Source: Candidatus Baltobacteraceae bacterium
GTDB lineage: Bacteria > Vulcanimicrobiota > Vulcanimicrobiia > Vulcanimicrobiales > Vulcanimicrobiaceae
Direction of reading: 5' to 3'
Length of the DNA: 50,731 nt
Assembly (NCBI GenBank): GCA_036559195.1
Contig: DATBTN010000049.1
Span: 1-50,731 of the forward strand
Below the pieces are notes generated by a model that worked only from the letters and a program-made list of their open reading frames with translations, was not told the DNA's origin and did no database searches. Below, one piece after another: positions 1-8,236 of this stretch (position 1 is its first letter; the number at the start of each line of letters is the position of its first letter). Made by a program: the position numbers and the translations under genes.

Positions 1-636
1 GGCGGTGCGGGACATTCGTTCCGGATGCCATTGAACGCCCAGGAGATAGGGGCCGGGGAGCGATTGCGTGCGTTCGAAGGCTTCGATCGTGCCGTCGGGG
101 GCGGCGGCCGTCGGGCGGAAGGGTGCGGCTAGGCGCTCGGCGGCTTGATGGTGTGAACTGTTGACGATCGAGCGCGGCGTTCCGGCCAGGGCGCCGACGA
201 GTGAATCGGCCGTCAACTCAACGGGGTGTTCGATATCGCGCTCGTCTGCGCTGCGATGACCCGCGAGGTCGGGAACAAGCGTGCCGCCGGCCCAGACGTT
301 GAGGAGCTGGGCACCGCGACAGATGCCTAGGACGGCCCGGCGCCCGCGATGGGCGGCGTCCAGGGCGGCCAGCTCGATTCGGTCGCGCCGCCGATCGACG
401 TCGAGGGCGTACTCGGCCGCATCGGGACGTCCGTAGCGGGCGGGATCGACGTCCACGCCGCCCGTCAGGAGGAGCCCATCGAACGAATCGTCGAGCGCCG
501 CCGACTCACCTGACGCGCTCGCCAGCCACACGAGCTCGACCTCGAGCCCGAGCTCGGCCGCCACCGAATCCAGGGCGGCGGGATACTCCTCGAATCGATC
601 GCCGGCCCCGGTATAGCTCAACGCGATGCGGATCAT
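1..636 (-). CDS. Class I glutamine amidotransferase-like hydrolase (peptidase C26 / gamma-glutamyl-GABA hydrolase family), 3' end cut by window
   Basis: The reverse strand reads MIRIALSYTGAG from an ATG at 634-636 and stays open to the window edge, so the C-terminus is missing. Seen in order: LLLTGGVDVDPARYG, then the nucleophile elbow LGICRGAQLLNV with its Cys, then GVQWHPE with the His-x-Glu of the triad. This order and spacing match the C26 branch of class I amidotransferases (PuuD-like), which hydrolyse gamma-glutamyl amide bonds in the cytoplasm. The exact substrate cannot be told from sequence; no polyamine genes are nearby to support a PuuD role. It is divergent from cca, and a parS-like site lies seven bases upstream of its start. 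Confidence 0.85.
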   Translation of the reverse strand, partial: MIRIALSYTGAGDRFEEYPAALDSVAAELGLEVELVWLASASGESAALDDSFDGLLLTGGVDVDPARYGRPDAAEYALDVDRRRDRIELAALDAAHRGRRAVLGICRGAQLLNVWAGGTLVPDLAGHRSADERDIEHPVELTADSLVGALAGTPRSIVNSSHHQAAERLAAPFRPTAAAPDGTIEAFERTQSLPGPYLLGVQWHPERMSRTA

Positions 637-642
637 TCCGGT

Positions 643-658
643 TGTTTCACGGGAAACA
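643..658. promoter_or_regulatory. parS: parS-like centromere site
   Basis: The sequence is TGTTTCACGGGAAACA. It matches the 16-bp parS consensus TGTTTCACGTGAAACA at 15 of 16 positions; the one change is a central T to G. ParB binds parS and spreads from it to build the partition complex. parA and parB begin about 1.7 kb and 2.5 kb to the right, as expected for a chromosomal partition locus. ParB occupancy has not been shown; the match and the context are the evidence. Confidence 0.85.
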
Positions 659-732
659 CGAGCTTCGCCCCTCCGGCGACGAGGAAAAGTCGTACGTCGG
701 GTACCGAAACGGGCGTATCCTGGGAAGAGATC

Positions 733-852
733 ATGTCGACGCACCCGCACTCGCCGTTCCCGTCTCACCCGCCCCGTTGGCTCCCGCATCTCGGATTTGC
801 GGTCTGCGCGCTCCTCGCGCTGGCGACCGTCATCACGCTCGCCCATCCGTAA
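733..852 (+). CDS. Possible 39-residue single-span membrane peptide
   Basis: An ATG at 733 follows the purine-rich stretch GGGAAGAG and opens a 39-codon frame ending in TAA. The product has a polar, proline- and histidine-rich N-terminus (MSTHPHSPFPSHPP), then one hydrophobic segment (LGFAVCALLALATVITLA). The pattern of ribosome site, short hydrophilic head and one membrane span is what a real small membrane peptide looks like. In a GC-rich intergenic stretch of this length it could also be chance. A TATCCT at 716-721 could serve as a -10 element. No family is recognised. Confidence 0.35.
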   Translation: MSTHPHSPFPSHPPRWLPHLGFAVCALLALATVITLAHP

Positions 853-892
853 CCGTTAAAGTAAAATCAGCGGTTACCTCTGGCGTGCGTGA

Positions 893-898
893 TACACT
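893..898 (+). promoter_or_regulatory. Candidate -10 element for cca
   Basis: TACACT lies 13 bases before the cca ATG, which would give a leader of only a few bases. No Shine-Dalgarno sequence is visible before the ATG, consistent with a short-leader transcript. No convincing -35 box was found; GTTACC at 873-878 is the nearest candidate, and its 14-base spacing is poor. Confidence 0.3.
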
Positions 899-911
899 AG
901 ACGACTAGGTT

Positions 912-2306
912 ATGTACGTGTCACACCCGCTCGACGAACGCTTGGCCGCCGTTCTGCCGTCCGGCAGCCTGTTTGCCGTTGGCGGGCGCGTGCGCGACGA
1001 GCTCCGGGCCGAGATCGAGCGCGTCGCCGTGGCCGGCAAGGATCGCGATTACGTCGTCGTCGGGCACTCGTTTGCCGAGTTGCGCGAGGCGCTCGAGCGC
1101 ATCGGCCGCGTCGACTTGGTCGGCGCTTCGTTCGCGGTTATCAAACTCAGCGTCGAAGGCGAGACCGTTGACGTATCGTTACCGCGACGCGAACGATCGG
1201 TCGGCGTCGGGCATCGTGACTTCGATGTTGAGAGCGGCCCCGACGTTCCGCTGCGCGACGATCTCGCCCGCCGCGACTTTCGCATGAACATGATCGCGCG
1301 CGCGCTTCCGTCGGGCGAATTGATCGATCCGTACGAAGGCCGAGCCGACATCGCGGCGCGCCGAATCGATATTCTAACGGGCGATGCGTTTAACGAAGAC
1401 CCGTTGCGAATGCTGCGCGCGGCGCAATTCGCGGCGCGTTTCGGTTACGGCGTCAGCGACCAAGCGCGCTCGGCGATGGCGGCGGCCGCGCCGCTCGTAC
1501 GAAGCGTCTCCGCCGAACGCGTCGCCGAGGAATTGACGAAACTCTTCGTGCGCGCGCCGCAGCCGTCGATCGGGCTCGAACTGTTGCGCGAAACCGGCGT
1601 ACTCGCGCACGTTTGGCCGGAGCTGCTCGAAGGCGACGGCATCGAACAGAACGAGTGGCACGCGCACGACGTGTACCGGCACAACCTCGCGACCGTCGAC
1701 GCAATCGCGGCCGGCGATTTGATCGCGCGCTTGGCCGCGCTCTTGCACGACGTCGGAAAGCCGCGCGTCAAAGACGGTCCGCATTTTTACCGGCACGAAC
1801 ACGTCGGAGCCGACCTCGTCGTGGCGATGCTGGAGCGTTACCGGTTTGCCGGCGACGTCGTGACGGCGACCGAGCACTTGGTTCGCCAGCACATGTACAG
1901 CCAGGATCCCGCACTCGGCGACGCGGCGATTCGCCGGTTTATCCGGCGCATCGGCGTGGCCAATCTCCGCCGGCAGTTCGCGCTGCGCCACGCCGATATC
2001 GCCGGGAGCGGACTGCCCAAGCGCGACGACAGCAACGAGCGCTTCGAAGCTCGCGTCTGGGCCGAGGTCGCCCGCAAGCCGGCCTTTTCGGTGAAAGATC
2101 TGCAGATCGACGGCGCCGCCGTGATCGACACGATGGTGCGTCGCGGGCAGGCGGCGCCGGGCTTTCGCGGCGATCGTCGCGTCGGCGAGGCGCTCGCGTA
2201 CCTCTTCGAGCAGGTCACCGATGCGCCCGAGCGTAACGAGCGCAACACGCTCCAAACGCTCCTCGAGCAGTACCTGGACGCCCATCGCGGCGCCGGACGC
2301 GCGTAG
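912..2306 (+). CDS. cca: CCA-adding tRNA nucleotidyltransferase with HD domain
   Basis: This 464-residue protein adds or repairs the 3' CCA of tRNA, or is a closely related poly(A) polymerase-family enzyme. The N-terminus has the class II nucleotidyltransferase signature: FAVGGRVRDEL, then DRDYVVVG carrying the metal-binding acidic residues, then RRDFRMN and the RRIDILTGDAFNEDPLRMLRA block. An HD domain follows (RLAALLHDVGKP, near residues 275-286), as in long bacterial CCA enzymes, where it carries phosphodiesterase activity. The ATG at 912 gives the normal N-terminus. It precedes parA with 12 bases between stop and start, so the three genes may share a transcript. Confidence 0.92.
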   Translation: MYVSHPLDERLAAVLPSGSLFAVGGRVRDELRAEIERVAVAGKDRDYVVVGHSFAELREALERIGRVDLVGASFAVIKLSVEGETVDVSLPRRERSVGVGHRDFDVESGPDVPLRDDLARRDFRMNMIARALPSGELIDPYEGRADIAARRIDILTGDAFNEDPLRMLRAAQFAARFGYGVSDQARSAMAAAAPLVRSVSAERVAEELTKLFVRAPQPSIGLELLRETGVLAHVWPELLEGDGIEQNEWHAHDVYRHNLATVDAIAAGDLIARLAALLHDVGKPRVKDGPHFYRHEHVGADLVVAMLERYRFAGDVVTATEHLVRQHMYSQDPALGDAAIRRFIRRIGVANLRRQFALRHADIAGSGLPKRDDSNERFEARVWAEVARKPAFSVKDLQIDGAAVIDTMVRRGQAAPGFRGDRRVGEALAYLFEQVTDAPERNERNTLQTLLEQYLDAHRGAGRA

Positions 2307-2318
2307 GAGCGTTGACGT

Positions 2319-3122
2319 TTGAACGGTTTTAGGGGGATTCCGAAGCTGTCGCGAATCATCGCGCTCGTAAATCAGAAAGGCGGCGTCGGCAAGAGCACGA
2401 CGACCGTCAATCTTGGCGCTGCCCTAGGCGTTCTCGGCAAAAAAGTGCTGGTCGTCGATCTCGATCCGCAAGGCAACACGACGACGGGGCTCGGCGTCAA
2501 CAAAGCGCACGTCAAGCGCGACATCTACGATATGCTGCTGCACCATTCGCCGATCTCGGACGTGCTCAAGCATACCGAGATCGACGGGCTGCATCTCATT
2601 CCCGCGACGATCAATTTAGCCGGCGCGGAGATCGAACTGGTTAGCGCCCTCTCGCGCGAGAACCGGCTCAAAGGCGTGCTCGCGCCGATCGCCGGCAACT
2701 ACGATTACGTGCTGATCGATTGCCCGCCGTCGCTCGGTCTACTCACCATCAACGCCCTTACCGCGACGCAAGAGATCATCATTCCCGTGCAAGCCGAGTA
2801 CTACGCGCTCGAGGGGCTCTCGCAGCTCACCGCCGTCGTGCGCCGCGTGCAAGAAGCGCTCAATCCGAAGCTGCACGTGTCGGGCGTTCTCGTTACGATG
2901 TTCGACGGGCGCACGAAACTCGCCATGGAAGTGCTCGATGAACTCAACGCCTATTTCCCGCGCCAAATGTTCAAGACGCAGATTCCGCGTAACGTGCGTC
3001 TCTCCGAAGCGCCGTCGTTTGGCAAGCCGGTGATCTTATTCGACGTCAAGTCGCGCGGCGCGCAGGCGTACCTTTCGCTGGCGCGCGAAATGCTCGAAGC
3101 GCAGAGCGGGGTGGTGGCATGA
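2319..3122 (+). CDS. parA: Chromosome-partitioning ATPase ParA/Soj
   Basis: The protein is 267 residues. It has the deviant Walker A motif KGGVGKST near residue 22, the A' region VLVVDLDPQGN, and Walker B YVLIDCPPSLG, which define ParA/MinD-type ATPases. It binds DNA non-specifically as an ATP dimer and moves ParB-parS complexes. The start is taken as TTG at 2319 because AGGAG at 2305-2309 sits at good spacing; no ATG is available before the conserved SRIIALVNQKGG. The stop overlaps the parB start (ATGA), so ParA and ParB are probably made in a fixed ratio. Confidence 0.93.
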   Translation: MNGFRGIPKLSRIIALVNQKGGVGKSTTTVNLGAALGVLGKKVLVVDLDPQGNTTTGLGVNKAHVKRDIYDMLLHHSPISDVLKHTEIDGLHLIPATINLAGAEIELVSALSRENRLKGVLAPIAGNYDYVLIDCPPSLGLLTINALTATQEIIIPVQAEYYALEGLSQLTAVVRRVQEALNPKLHVSGVLVTMFDGRTKLAMEVLDELNAYFPRQMFKTQIPRNVRLSEAPSFGKPVILFDVKSRGAQAYLSLAREMLEAQSGVVA

Positions 3123-3991
3123 CCGCGAACCAACGGCGCGGCCTCGGCCGCGGGCTCGGCGCATTATTAGGCGAGTCGCCGATCTCGATGGGACCCCGCA
3201 CCGAGGGGAACGTTCGCGACATCGCAATCGGCGAGATCACGCCCAACCCATTTCAGCCGCGCAAGAGTTTCGATCCTCAAACGCTCGACGAACTCAAGCG
3301 TTCGATCGCCGAGTTCGGCGTGCTGGTACCGGTCATCGTGCGCGAACGAAACGGCGCGTTCGAACTGATCGCGGGCGAGCGGCGGTGGCGCGCTTCCGCG
3401 GCGTTGCAGAACGCCACGATCCCGGCGATCGTGCGCGCGAGCGACGATCGCGACAGTCTCGAGATCGCGATTATCGAGAACTTACAGCGCGAAGATCTCA
3501 ACGCGCTCGAGGAGGCCGCCGGCATCGCGCATCTCATCGAGGAGTACAATTTCACGCAAGAGCAGGCGGCGGAGCGTTTGGGCCGGTCGCGCCCGGCCAT
3601 CGCCAATGCGCTGCGTTTGCTGGGGCTGCCCGAAGCGATCAAAACGATGCTCGTTGCGAGCCGGTTGACGGCCGGCCACGCGCGCGCGTTGCTCGCGGCA
3701 CCCGAGTCGCATCGGCTCGCGCTCGCCGAGCGCGCCGCGAACGAGGGGATGACGGTGCGGGCGCTCGAGCGATTGGCGATGGCCTTTAGCGCGCCGCCCG
3801 AACCCAAACCCGTCGTACTCGAGCGGACGCTCTCGCCCGAGCAGCGCGCGTTCGAATCGCAGCTGCGAACGAAACTCGGAACGCACGTCGCGCTGCGCCG
3901 CGGCGGCAAGGGCGGAAAGATCGAGATCCGTTACGGCAGCGAGAAGGACCTGATTCGCATCGCCGACCTGCTCGTGGGCCAGATAGACTAG
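3119..3991 (+). CDS. parB: Chromosome-partitioning protein ParB/Spo0J
   Basis: The 290-residue protein starts MTANQRRGLGRGLGALLGE, the usual N-terminal ParA-interacting region. It then shows the ParB/sulfiredoxin CTP-binding fold (PNPFQPRKSFD, LIAGERRWRA, IENLQREDLNALEEA), the helix-turn-helix (TQEQAAERLGRSRPAIANALRLL) that reads parS, and a C-terminal dimerisation segment. ParB nucleates on parS and spreads using CTP. A 15/16 parS match is at 643-658. The ATG overlaps the parA stop by four bases. Confidence 0.94.
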   Translation: MTANQRRGLGRGLGALLGESPISMGPRTEGNVRDIAIGEITPNPFQPRKSFDPQTLDELKRSIAEFGVLVPVIVRERNGAFELIAGERRWRASAALQNATIPAIVRASDDRDSLEIAIIENLQREDLNALEEAAGIAHLIEEYNFTQEQAAERLGRSRPAIANALRLLGLPEAIKTMLVASRLTAGHARALLAAPESHRLALAERAANEGMTVRALERLAMAFSAPPEPKPVVLERTLSPEQRAFESQLRTKLGTHVALRRGGKGGKIEIRYGSEKDLIRIADLLVGQID

Positions 3992-4030
3992 CCGATCGAT
4001 CCATGAATTCGCACGCCGCGGGAGGCTAAC

Positions 4031-4222
4031 GTGGTCAACTTCCAACGCGTCATCGCGCTGTTGATGGCGACGGTTTTCGTCTGCGTCTTTCTCGTTCCGC
4101 TGGCGTTCTCGCGCCATCAAGTCAAACTCGCGATCGGTTTGCTGGTGCTCTACTTCGCGTACGTTGCGTTCAACGCATACGTCTTCGTGCGCATGCGCAA
4201 GCGCGAACGCGAGCAATCGTGA
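4031..4222 (+). CDS. Small two-span membrane protein, function unknown
   Basis: A GTG at 4031 preceded by GGGAGG opens a 63-codon frame. The product has two hydrophobic helices (about residues 8-25 and 33-52), joined by a short polar turn (SRHQVK), and ends in a basic and charged tail (RMRKREREQS). It lies between parB and thiE, 39 bases after parB, and overlaps the thiE start by GTGA, which suggests it is translated as part of the run. No family is recognised. Confidence 0.7.
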   Translation: MVNFQRVIALLMATVFVCVFLVPLAFSRHQVKLAIGLLVLYFAYVAFNAYVFVRMRKREREQS

Positions 4223-4854
4223 GCCGCGCGTATTTGGCGCAGCGGCTGCACGGCATCTACGCGATCGTCAACGAAGGCTCGCCGGACCCCGTCGACCTGA
4301 CGCGCGCGATTCTCGCCGGCGGCGCGCACATCGTGCAGTACCGGGCAAAAACCGGAATCGTTCCGATGCACGCGCGCGCACTCCGCGACCTCACGCGCGC
4401 GGCCGGCGCGCTGTTCGTTTTGAACGACGCCTGGCGCGACGTGCTCGCGTACGATGCCGACGGCGTCCATCTGGGACCCGACGACGCGCGTCCCGACGAA
4501 CTCGCGGCGATTCGAACGGCGCTCTCGGACCGATTGATCGGCGTCTCCTGCGGAACGCTCGACGAAGTTCGGGCCGCAAATCGGCGCGATCTCGACTACA
4601 TCGGCGTCGGCAGCGTCTACGCGACCACTTCGAAGCCCGATGCCGGCGAACCGATCGGCCTGCGCGGACTGCGTGCGGCCACGGCCTTGGCGCGCGTGCC
4701 GGTCGCGGCGATCGGCGGGATCACGCGCGCGCGGCTGCCGGAGATCGCGTCGGCGGGCGCCGCGATGGCCGCCGTCATCGCAGAGATCGCGCAATCGGCC
4801 GATCCGCGGCGCGCCACCGCCGGCCTGGTGGAGATGTGGAAAGCCGGCGCGTGA
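4219..4854 (+). CDS. thiE: Thiamine-phosphate synthase
   Basis: The enzyme joins HMP pyrophosphate and thiazole phosphate to give thiamine phosphate. The 211-residue TIM-barrel protein shows the pyrophosphate-binding VQYRAK, the FVLNDAWRD and DGVHLGPDD strand ends with metal-binding Asp residues, the phosphate loop VYATTSKPDAG, and VAAIGGITRA near the C-terminus, all in normal order. It starts with a GTG overlapping the upstream membrane-protein gene, and its stop overlaps the thiD GTG. No TPP riboswitch is visible upstream; the 39-base gap before 4031 is too short for one. Confidence 0.9.
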   Translation: MSRAYLAQRLHGIYAIVNEGSPDPVDLTRAILAGGAHIVQYRAKTGIVPMHARALRDLTRAAGALFVLNDAWRDVLAYDADGVHLGPDDARPDELAAIRTALSDRLIGVSCGTLDEVRAANRRDLDYIGVGSVYATTSKPDAGEPIGLRGLRAATALARVPVAAIGGITRARLPEIASAGAAMAAVIAEIAQSADPRRATAGLVEMWKAGA

Positions 4855-5612
4855 GCGCGATCGTCGCCTCGATCGGGACGACGCATCCGTGGAATATCGC
4901 CGGCATCGGTTTGGATGTGCGCGTCGCCGCGGAGTTCGGCGTGCGCGCCGTCATTGCGATCGCCGCCGTGAGCGCGCAGGATGCCGGCGGCGTGCGCGCG
5001 TTGTTTCCGATCCCCGCCGACGTGCTGCGCGCGCAGCTCGACGCGCTCCCCGACGGCGTTGGAGCGTATCGCATCGGCGCGCTCGGCTCGCCGCAAAACG
5101 TCGGCGAGGTCGCGCGGTTCGTGCGCGCGCATCGGCACGTTGCGGCGGTGGTCGATCCCGTCTTCGCCGCGAGCCTCGGCGGCGCGCTCGCCGACGACGC
5201 GACCGTCGCCGCGTTCGCGGCCGAGCTGCTGCCCGAACCGTCGGTCGTGCTAACGCCGAATATGTACGAAGCCGCGCGGCTGTTGGCCGGGCCGATGCCG
5301 TCGCGCGCCGACGATCTGCTGGCGAGCGCGCGGGCGCTGCGCGCGCGCGGGCCGCAGGCCGTGCTGCTCAAAGGCGGCCATCTCGCCGGCGACCCGGCCG
5401 ATGCATTTGCCGCCGCCGACGAAGCCCGCCTCTATACGGAATCGCGCCTGCCGGGCTCGATGCGCGGCACCGGATGCGTCCTTGCGATGGCCATCGCCTG
5501 CGAACTCGCGCGCGGCCGTACGTTGCGGGCGGCCGTCGAGTCGGCGCGCGCGTTCGTGCGCGAGCGGATCGCGGCCCGCGCGATGCTCGGTGGATTGCAG
5601 GTCGCGTTTTGA
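4851..5612 (+). CDS. thiD: Hydroxymethylpyrimidine/phosphomethylpyrimidine kinase
   Basis: ThiD phosphorylates HMP and HMP-P to supply the pyrimidine for ThiE, encoded just upstream. The 253-residue ribokinase-fold protein begins at a GTG overlapping the thiE stop (GTGA). Visible motifs are VSAQDAGGVRALFPI in the substrate region, VVDPVFAAS, LTPNMYEAARL, VLLKGGH, and the anion-hole/catalytic RGTGCVLAMAIACELARG. The early IVASIGTTHPWNIAGIG departs from the common GSDPSGGAG pattern, so substrate handling could differ, but placement and the remaining motifs support ThiD. Confidence 0.85.
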   Translation: MSAIVASIGTTHPWNIAGIGLDVRVAAEFGVRAVIAIAAVSAQDAGGVRALFPIPADVLRAQLDALPDGVGAYRIGALGSPQNVGEVARFVRAHRHVAAVVDPVFAASLGGALADDATVAAFAAELLPEPSVVLTPNMYEAARLLAGPMPSRADDLLASARALRARGPQAVLLKGGHLAGDPADAFAAADEARLYTESRLPGSMRGTGCVLAMAIACELARGRTLRAAVESARAFVRERIAARAMLGGLQVAF

Positions 5613-5637
5613 GGCGCGTGAAACGAAACGGGCCTTC

Positions 5638-6645
5638 ATGACTGCCGTAACCACAGCCAAACGCCCGCGCGTGATGTCGGGCATGCGCCCCACGGGGAAA
5701 CTGCATCTCGGACACTACGTCGGCGTGCTGACGCAGTGGGTGCGGTACGCCGAGGTCGCCGACGCGTACTTTGAGATCGCCGATCTGCACGCGTTCACCA
5801 CCGAATTCGCCGATCCGCAAAAGATTCGCGCGGCTCGCACGGAGATGGTGATCGACTGGCTCGCGGCGGGCGTCGATCCGGCAAAGTCGACGTTCTATCT
5901 GCAATCCGGCATCCCGGAGATCTCGGAACTGCAGGTCTTGCTCGGGATGATCACGCCGCAGTCGTGGCTCGAACGGGTGCCCACGTACAAGGGACAGATC
6001 GAAGCGCTCGGCGGCGAGATCGCGACCTACGGTTTTCTCGGCTATCCGCTGCTTCAGCTCTGCGACATCGCGATCTTCCGCGGCGAAGAAGTGCCGGTCG
6101 GACGCGATCAAGTCGCCCATCTCGAGTTTGGCCGCGAAGTCGTTCGGCGCTTCAATTATCTCTACGGCGACGGCGCGCAGATTCTCGTCGAACCCCAAGC
6201 GACGCTCTCGGATTTTCCGGAAGTTCCGGGCACCGACGGGCGCAAGATGAGCAAGTCGTACGACAATTATATTCTGCTCGCCGACGACGACGAGACGACG
6301 GCGAAAAAAGTTCGTTCGATGCTGACCGATCCGCTTAAGGTTCGCCGGCACGATCCGGGCCGTCCCGAGATCTGTCCGGTCTTTCACCTCTGGAAGCTGG
6401 TCGATCTCTTGAAGATCGACGGCATCGCGCGCGATTGCCGCTCGGGAGCGCTCGGATGCGTCGCGGACAAGACCGCTTTTGCCGAGGCTCTCAACGCGTA
6501 TCTGCGGCCGGTGCGCGAGCGGCGAGCCGTTTTCGCGGGCGACGTGGCGCAGGTGGAGCGCATCGTTGCCGACGGCACGGCGCGCGCGCGCGAAGTCGCG
6601 CTCGAAACGATGGCCGACGTGAAGCGCGCGATGAAGTTGTGCTAA
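5638..6645 (+). CDS. trpS: Tryptophanyl-tRNA synthetase
   Basis: This class I synthetase charges tRNA-Trp. The ATG at 5638 gives a 335-residue protein of normal length. The HIGH-type signature is GKLHLGHYVG, followed by the typical EIADLHAFTT. PVGRDQVAHLE and the catalytic KMSKS in GRKMSKSYDN come later. The frame is open further upstream, but those codons overlap thiD and show no family similarity. It lies 25 bases after thiD on the same strand. Confidence 0.95.
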   Translation: MTAVTTAKRPRVMSGMRPTGKLHLGHYVGVLTQWVRYAEVADAYFEIADLHAFTTEFADPQKIRAARTEMVIDWLAAGVDPAKSTFYLQSGIPEISELQVLLGMITPQSWLERVPTYKGQIEALGGEIATYGFLGYPLLQLCDIAIFRGEEVPVGRDQVAHLEFGREVVRRFNYLYGDGAQILVEPQATLSDFPEVPGTDGRKMSKSYDNYILLADDDETTAKKVRSMLTDPLKVRRHDPGRPEICPVFHLWKLVDLLKIDGIARDCRSGALGCVADKTAFAEALNAYLRPVRERRAVFAGDVAQVERIVADGTARAREVALETMADVKRAMKLC

Positions 6646-6646
6646 C

Positions 6647-8236
6647 GTGACGAGCCGCTTCGTACGTGCCCTTCCGGCGATCCTCGCCGCCCTGCTCGCG
6701 ACGTCGAACGCGACGGCGTTTGCCGCAACCGCGCCGTCGCCGCTCGCCCGGCGCGTCGCGCAGATCGTCGGCCGGCCGGAGCTGCGCCACACGCAGATCG
6801 GCGTCGCGTTCTACGATCTCGATTCCAAGCGGCTCGTCTACGGATTGAACGAGCGCAAGTATTTTCTGGCGGCGTCGACGACCAAGACGCTGACGGAAGG
6901 CACGGCGCTCGCGCTTTTGGGAGGCGATTTCCGATTTACGACGCCCGTGTACCGCACCGGTCCGATCGGCGCCGACGGCACGCTCGACGGCGATCTGGTC
7001 CTCAAAGCCGGCGGCGATCCGGATCTTTCGAATCGGATCGAGCCGAACGCAACGCTAGCCTTCGAAAACGAGGATCACTCGTACGACGGGTCGCCCGACA
7101 CGAAGGCCGTTCCCGGCGATCCGCTGCAGGTGCTGCGCGAGTTGGCGCGAGCGATCGCGGCGAAAGGTATCAAACGCGTCAGCGGCCGGGTCGTCGTCGA
7201 CTCGACGCTTTTTCCGGAGGGCGCGCACGAAGCCGGCACCGGCGTGGTCGTCTCACCGATCGTCGTCAACGATAACATCGTCGACGTGACCGTAACGCCC
7301 GGCGCGAAGGCCGGCGATCCGGTCTCGATCGCGGTTTCCCCGCAGACGGCGTACGTGCGGTTCGTGAATCGAGCGACGACCGCGGCCGCCGGCAGCGATC
7401 GCACGATCGACCTGAGCGACGACGTTGCCGATGCAAACGGCGAGCGAACCGTGACGATCGCGGGCACCCTGCCGCAAGCGTCGCCGAGCATTCTCTATGC
7501 GTACGACGTGCCGTCGCCGCGCCGATTCGCGGAAGTGGCCCTGACCGAGGCGCTGCAGGATGCGGGCGTCGCGATCGCCATGCCCGGTGCCGACGCTCCC
7601 GCCGACGCATCGAAACTGGCCGCGTTTTATACCGACGCAAATGTGGTTGCGGTGCATACGTCGCCGCCGCTACGCGAGGACGTACGGATCACGCTCAAGG
7701 TGAGCGACAACCTACATGCGGATCTCATGCCATACGTGTGGGCCGTCTACAAAGCGCACGCGAGTGCGAACTATCTGCGCACCGCCTTTGCGATGGAGAA
7801 GGCGTTCCTGCGCGGCGGCGGCCTCGATCCGCAGGATTTCATTCAAAACGACGGTCTCGGAACCAACGCGTTCTATCAACCGGCGGTGATGGTGCGATAT
7901 CTTGAGTTTCTGCGCGCGCAGCCGTTCTTCGCGGACTTTTACGACGGCTTACCGATCCTCGGCGTCGACGGCACGCTGTTCAACATTCAAAACGGCACGC
8001 CCGGGGCGGGCAAGGTGCACGCCAAGACCGGCACGTGGGGCGCCGGCGATCGCTTGAACGATCGCAGCGTCATTACGTCCAAAGGACTGGCGGGCTATAT
8101 GACGACCGCCGGCGGGCGCCATCTCGCGTTCGCGCTCTATCTCAATAACTTGCCGGTCGAGCACGGAAAGGATGCGGCGCGCACCGCCGGTCAAGTGCTC
8201 GGCGAACTTGCGAACGCCGCGTACTCGAACCTCTAG
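6647..8236 (+). CDS. dacB: D-alanyl-D-alanine carboxypeptidase/endopeptidase, PBP4 type (peptidase S13)
   Basis: The 529-residue protein starts at a GTG one base after the trpS stop and opens with a signal peptide (hydrophobic core about residues 8-26, ending near TAFA). The three penicillin-binding motifs appear in order: S-T-T-K within AASTTKTLTEG, S-D-N within KVSDNLHAD, and KTG within HAKTGTWG. The long stretch between the first two is the insertion typical of the S13 family. It should act in the periplasm on peptidoglycan side chains and cross-links. Its stop codon overlaps that of the convergent aminotransferase gene. Confidence 0.9.
   Translation: MTSRFVRALPAILAALLATSNATAFAATAPSPLARRVAQIVGRPELRHTQIGVAFYDLDSKRLVYGLNERKYFLAASTTKTLTEGTALALLGGDFRFTTPVYRTGPIGADGTLDGDLVLKAGGDPDLSNRIEPNATLAFENEDHSYDGSPDTKAVPGDPLQVLRELARAIAAKGIKRVSGRVVVDSTLFPEGAHEAGTGVVVSPIVVNDNIVDVTVTPGAKAGDPVSIAVSPQTAYVRFVNRATTAAAGSDRTIDLSDDVADANGERTVTIAGTLPQASPSILYAYDVPSPRRFAEVALTEALQDAGVAIAMPGADAPADASKLAAFYTDANVVAVHTSPPLREDVRITLKVSDNLHADLMPYVWAVYKAHASANYLRTAFAMEKAFLRGGGLDPQDFIQNDGLGTNAFYQPAVMVRYLEFLRAQPFFADFYDGLPILGVDGTLFNIQNGTPGAGKVHAKTGTWGAGDRLNDRSVITSKGLAGYMTTAGGRHLAFALYLNNLPVEHGKDAARTAGQVLGELANAAYSNL

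Noticed and set aside
642-908. 88-codon frame across the parS and the gap before cca
   Set aside because: It has no ribosome site or motif, and runs through the parS site; the short frame at 733 in another frame is the better candidate.
3992-4030. TPP riboswitch before thiE-thiD
   Set aside because: The gap is 39 bases and lacks the conserved CUGAGA and ACCUG elements; thiE itself is overlapped by an upstream gene.
5401-5637. Upstream extension of the trpS frame
   Set aside because: It overlaps thiD, is Arg/Ala/Pro-rich without family similarity, and the conserved N-terminus begins after ATG 5638.
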